This document shows positions 4,573-7,971 of a DNA stretch of 7,971 nt, piece after piece. Made by a program: the position numbers and the translations under genes. Within the stretch, counting starts at the first letter, position 1. Each line of letters begins with the position of its first letter. The DNA is from CAWHOW01 sp050013795 (GTDB taxonomy: Bacteria > Bacteroidota > Bacteroidia > Bacteroidales > CG2-30-32-10). Location: positions 1 through 7,971 of the forward strand of contig JBEKEO010000145.1 in assembly GCA_050013795.1 (NCBI GenBank). Direction: 5' to 3'. The notes beneath the pieces were generated by a model. The model was not told where the DNA came from. It was given only the letters and a program-made list of their open reading frames with translations, and made no database searches.

Positions 4573-7500
4573 CTATTTCTGGATGATCACATTTTTAGAT
4601 GTAATACCCTTAGCTGTTTCAATCCTCAGGTAATATACTCCTTCAGCCAAAGCGGATGTATTTATTATAGCAGATGTATTATTAATAGTCATGTTCATTA
4701 CAATTTCCCCGTTTGTATTGAACAATTTTATAGTGTTCATCTTTTCGGCAGATGATACATTTAACATATTCTTTGCCGGGTTCGGGTAAATGCTGATAGT
4801 ATTATTTGCAGGATGTTCCGTAATCCCGGTAATATCTGTAATGTTAATATCATCCAGGTATAAAGTCCATTCATTTGCAGCGCTGTTGCAATGGAAACCT
4901 ATATAATAAACTCCGTTTGATGACACGGTGAAACTTTGTCCGCCCTGAATATACGTGGTATTGGTATCATTGGGCTGACTGATTATCGTGGTTGTCATAG
5001 CCGTTGATGTGGGAGCATTTCCAATATTTACAGTGAAGCTTTCAGGAAAAGAAGCAGATTCAACCTTATACCAATACGATACTTTATATGTTTTTCCGGT
5101 ATGTAAGGAGACACATTTTGTGATCAGCCAATCGTCGGCAGCGATAGTAGTGGTGGATGAATTATAAGTGTATTGGGCACAATAAGGTCCGGTATGTCCT
5201 CCTGTAGAAACAACGTTCCATGTGAAGCCGTCACTGTTAACATCCTCAATTACCCATCCTGCAAAATCGTCAGTGGGTTCAAATCCCATGGAATAAGGGG
5301 CAACGGCATTAGCAACATTCTCCACTGAATATTTAAGGGTATCGTTTCCATGCACGGCATCGCCTGTTAATGAAGTATAAACCTTAATGGCATATATTCC
5401 TGTTGTTGACAAATTAGCCTGATGGGTGAATGTATAATTCAAATAACTTCCCGATGTAATAGTAGACGTTACGGTTTCAGTTACAGGTGAACCTCCGTTT
5501 ATGGTGTAGCTTACGGGGAAGCTGCTTATTGATGAAGTGCCGATATTTTCGATAGTAACAGTTATGTTTTCATTGCCAAGCCCGCATGCGCTTACAGGTG
5601 ATGATGCTACTGTAACTGCTGCATCCTTGGCAGGAACAGTTGCATTATAAGGAATGGCAAAACCGGTAATTTCGGCACCTCCGGCAAATTCACCGATAAG
5701 TGTAGCCAAACCGGTAGAAGTGTTTACCGTCATGAGTTGCCCCTGTGAAGCAGTGTTATTATAAGCAGCCGTGTAACAAATACCGGTATTATGATCAAAT
5801 TCCATACTCTGTGCATAGGCTGCAACAAATCCGATAGAACCTATAGAAGTGGCAAGGCCAGTGTATTTGTTTACTGAATATAACAGGCTGTTAGTGGTTC
5901 CGACAGCGAATAAATTGCCTGAATTATCGCATGCAAGATCAATAAGAAGGTCGGTGGTACATGTACCTATCAATGAACCTGCGCCGGTAGCTGTAGAAAT
6001 AGAATATAATTTTGATTCAGAACCATCCCAGGCAACACCGAATAATTTATCAGAAGTATAATCATAGGTTATTTCTGTCATGGCTGCGCCAATACTTCCA
6101 ATAACCGTTCTGGCTCCTGTAACGGTATCAAGAGTTATCAAAGTATTGTCACTATAGACAGACCCATACCATTTGTTTCCAAGACCCCATGTTCCGCCGC
6201 TTACAAAGTTCAGCGTTGACTGGTCAGCCATTGAAGTGATAACTGAAGGCACTTGTAGTGAAGTATAAGCAGGGCCGGTTGGTAATACGGATGTAGGATC
6301 ATATGCGTTAAAACAATAAACTTTTGTAAGGTTCTCGACTGTTATTGCCTGGGTAAGTGTATCATTGGAATGATTCATATCATTTGTAAGCTGTGTATAG
6401 GCCTTGATAGTATAACTGCCAAGTGTGGCGCTCCAGGGGTCGAAAGTGATTTGTTGTGATGCGCCCGGCGCCAGTGTACTTACTGGTTTAGTTGAGGTGT
6501 ATGTGCCTATTTTCATCGTAGCATTAAATGTGATTGCAATAGTGCCTGAATTTTTAACCGTGGCTAAAGGATTGGTTGATCCGGGCCCAATCACAGGCAG
6601 CATATCTATACTGACCGTTGAAGCATCATACAGGTTTGTTACCGTTGTATGCAATGTATCATTTGTAAGGACTGTATCACATGCTAATGCAGTATAAATT
6701 TCAACATTATAAACATGTCCGGATAATGAAAAATCATAAGGCTGATGAAATGTGAAATTAACGTACGACCCGCCATGGATAGTGTCTGATATAGTATCAT
6801 TATAAGGAGCGCCGCCATCAATAACATAACTTATCGGTATTTTAACATGAGAAAGCGTATCGAGGTTGGCAACCTGGACTTTTATTGAATCTGAAGAATT
6901 AAGAGTGTCAGAACTTATGGGGTAGATCAACTGTGTAGGACCAACATCGCAATGAGTAGCTGAATGAACTAATTCATAGGCGAAAATTGATTGACCTTGT
7001 GCAACTCCGCCAAGCATTACTTCTCCTGAATGATTACGACAGCAGAAAGCACCTCCTGCCATAGCGGTTGGAGAAATATCTGCACAATTATGCACTACAC
7101 CGGTAGGTGCTAGTGTTGCAATGCTTATCTGATGGAATATTGCGCTATCACCGGCCGATCCCTGATCAAGTATCCAGAGATATGGTCCGCCGGGAGTCCA
7201 GCTGTCGTATGCCGAGCCGTACATGCCTGTCAATCCAAGAGAAGCATAAGGAATAGTACTGAGAACAGTTCCCGAAGGATTGACACATATAATATCAGTA
7301 GCCCAACCACCGACCCAGAAACCTCCTAAAGCAGGATCCCATGCAATATTTCTTACTGTTGTTCCTGTAGGGCAAGTAATCGTTCCAATCAATGTATGGC
7401 TTGTGAAATCCATCTTATAAATGGTTGCAGCATTTTCGCCTCCATAAAAATAAGTCCCGTCATAAGCCAGATCTCTTATGCCCGTTACGGTTGCAATACT

Positions 7501-7851
7501 GAAACTATCCAATATAGTGCCTGTCATGCTGTATTTATAAAACTTTGCACTGGCCCAATCGGAAGTATAAATAAAATTCCCGTCAGTTTCAACACCGGCT
7601 TCCTGCATGCCTTTAACAGGATAATTAAACAATATATCCCACATGGCCATAATCTGAGTTGGATGGGAATGCCGCCCATTATATTCTTTATTTTTATTGG
7701 GTGATATATCACGGGATTCATGATTATTGCTTTTTATAACCGTTGATTCCTGAGCAGATTTTTGATTTGTTTTTCTATTGCTGGTTTTCTGTGCAATCCC
7801 GCTAAAACTTAACAAGAGAGCCAAACTTAAAAGTAAACTGATTTTTTTCAT
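4573..7851 (-). CDS. Secreted multidomain protein with type IX secretion (type A) sorting domain
   Basis: A 1092-residue exported protein. A Sec signal peptide (1-20, MKKISLLLSLALLLSFSGIA) is followed by a polar Ser/Asn/Lys linker to about 65. Residues 67-300 form a first propeller-like module with repeated DLAYDGTYFYGG- and NIAWDPALGGFWVGG-type blades. Three CARDB-like beta-sandwich modules lie at about 302-406, 408-507 and 742-847; the first and third share SYxIxGGxP and GSYxNxTF. A second propeller-like module (510-735) has repeated TVTGARTVIGSIG / TATGAGSLIGT / TSTGLATLIGEF strands. Residues 850-1005 resemble a choice-of-anchor J/cleaved-adhesin (MAM-like) domain, with GWVIEDVNSDGFTW, ADDWLITKCVSL and LYLDDINI. 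The end (1019-1092) has IYPNPAKNMLNV and GVYYLRI, the T9SS type A sorting signature; it directs export through the outer membrane and usually cell-surface anchoring. No catalytic motif is visible, so adhesion or binding is more likely than hydrolysis. The ATG at 7851 fits the signal peptide. The gene forms a single transcription unit. Confidence 0.93.
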   Translation of the reverse strand: MKKISLLLSLALLLSFSGIAQKTSNRKTNQKSAQESTVIKSNNHESRDISPNKNKEYNGRHSHPTQIMAMWDILFNYPVKGMQEAGVETDGNFIYTSDWASAKFYKYSMTGTILDSFSIATVTGIRDLAYDGTYFYGGENAATIYKMDFTSHTLIGTITCPTGTTVRNIAWDPALGGFWVGGWATDIICVNPSGTVLSTIPYASLGLTGMYGSAYDSWTPGGPYLWILDQGSAGDSAIFHQISIATLAPTGVVHNCADISPTAMAGGAFCCRNHSGEVMLGGVAQGQSIFAYELVHSATHCDVGPTQLIYPISSDTLNSSDSIKVQVANLDTLSHVKIPISYVIDGGAPYNDTISDTIHGGSYVNFTFHQPYDFSLSGHVYNVEIYTALACDTVLTNDTLHTTVTNLYDASTVSIDMLPVIGPGSTNPLATVKNSGTIAITFNATMKIGTYTSTKPVSTLAPGASQQITFDPWSATLGSYTIKAYTQLTNDMNHSNDTLTQAITVENLTKVYCFNAYDPTSVLPTGPAYTSLQVPSVITSMADQSTLNFVSGGTWGLGNKWYGSVYSDNTLITLDTVTGARTVIGSIGAAMTEITYDYTSDKLFGVAWDGSESKLYSISTATGAGSLIGTCTTDLLIDLACDNSGNLFAVGTTNSLLYSVNKYTGLATSIGSIGFVAAYAQSMEFDHNTGICYTAAYNNTASQGQLMTVNTSTGLATLIGEFAGGAEITGFAIPYNATVPAKDAAVTVASSPVSACGLGNENITVTIENIGTSSISSFPVSYTINGGSPVTETVTSTITSGSYLNYTFTHQANLSTTGIYAIKVYTSLTGDAVHGNDTLKYSVENVANAVAPYSMGFEPTDDFAGWVIEDVNSDGFTWNVVSTGGHTGPYCAQYTYNSSTTTIAADDWLITKCVSLHTGKTYKVSYWYKVESASFPESFTVNIGNAPTSTAMTTTIISQPNDTNTTYIQGGQSFTVSSNGVYYIGFHCNSAANEWTLYLDDINITDITGITEHPANNTISIYPNPAKNMLNVSSAEKMNTIKLFNTNGEIVMNMTINNTSAIINTSALAEGVYYLRIETAKGITSKNVIIQK

Positions 7852-7898
7852 TGTTTGATTTTTAATTATTTTTGAATAATGATTTTTAAATGGAAGTG

Positions 7899-7906
7899 CA
7901 AGATTA
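7899..7906 (-). promoter_or_regulatory. Weak candidate -7 element upstream of the T9SS protein gene
   Basis: The minus strand reads TAATCTTG, one mismatch from TAnnTTTG, 47 bp before the start codon. The surrounding 120 bp leader (7852-7971) is very AT-rich and contains no other feature that I can identify. No clear -33 TTTG lies at the right distance, so this is tentative. Confidence 0.25.
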
Positions 7907-7971
7907 CAAATAATTTTGTAATTGTTAAAAGTTTGTTAAATAAAAGGGTAAATAGTTAAAATGATTTGACC

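Noticed and set aside
7396..7704. 102-codon + strand frame antisense to the T9SS protein gene
   Set aside because: It lies wholly inside a well-supported minus strand gene and resembles no protein that I recognise; the same applies to the other antisense frames at 5849-6061, 6425-6697 and 7132-7329.

Overview
The window looks like chromosomal DNA from a member of the Bacteroidota. Four things point there: a secreted protein with a type IX secretion (T9SS) type A sorting domain, a tmRNA whose tag ends in ALAA and whose 3' CCA is not encoded, Bacteroidota-style -7 promoter elements (TAnnTTTG), and A-rich leaders without clear Shine-Dalgarno sequences. Base composition is moderately AT-rich. Every convincing gene is on the minus strand, so the window is best read from right to left.

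Reading in the direction of transcription: (1) 7851-4573 encodes a 1092-residue secreted modular protein with a signal peptide, two propeller-like modules alternating with three CARDB-like beta-sandwich modules, a choice-of-anchor J/cleaved-adhesin-type domain and the T9SS tail. It ends in a strong hairpin terminator. (2) 4452-4081 is ssrA (tmRNA), with its own promoter element and a textbook terminator; its tag reads GNDYNYALAA. (3) 4035-3542 holds no convincing gene but has an unusual 21-bp tandem array (3784-3993) and a separate strong hairpin (3718-3750). (4) 3541-2534 is a dihydroorotate-dehydrogenase-like flavoprotein whose active-site loop lacks the usual catalytic Cys/Ser. (5) 2422-1490 is a zinc-free NADPH:quinone oxidoreductase-type MDR enzyme. 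(6) 1385-561 is a pirin-family cupin. (7) 503-1 is the start of pdhA, the pyruvate dehydrogenase E1 alpha subunit, cut by the window edge.

The left-hand genes are mostly metabolic or redox enzymes. The pirin-pdhA pair is the most meaningful neighbourhood: pirin has been reported in Serratia to bind pyruvate dehydrogenase E1 and modulate it, and here the two genes are adjacent, co-directional and 57 bp apart. The least explained piece of DNA is the 21-bp array next to ssrA. Its units are exactly in phase over ten copies, and it reads as a Tyr/Asn/Ser/Gly heptad repeat in one frame that has no start codon.
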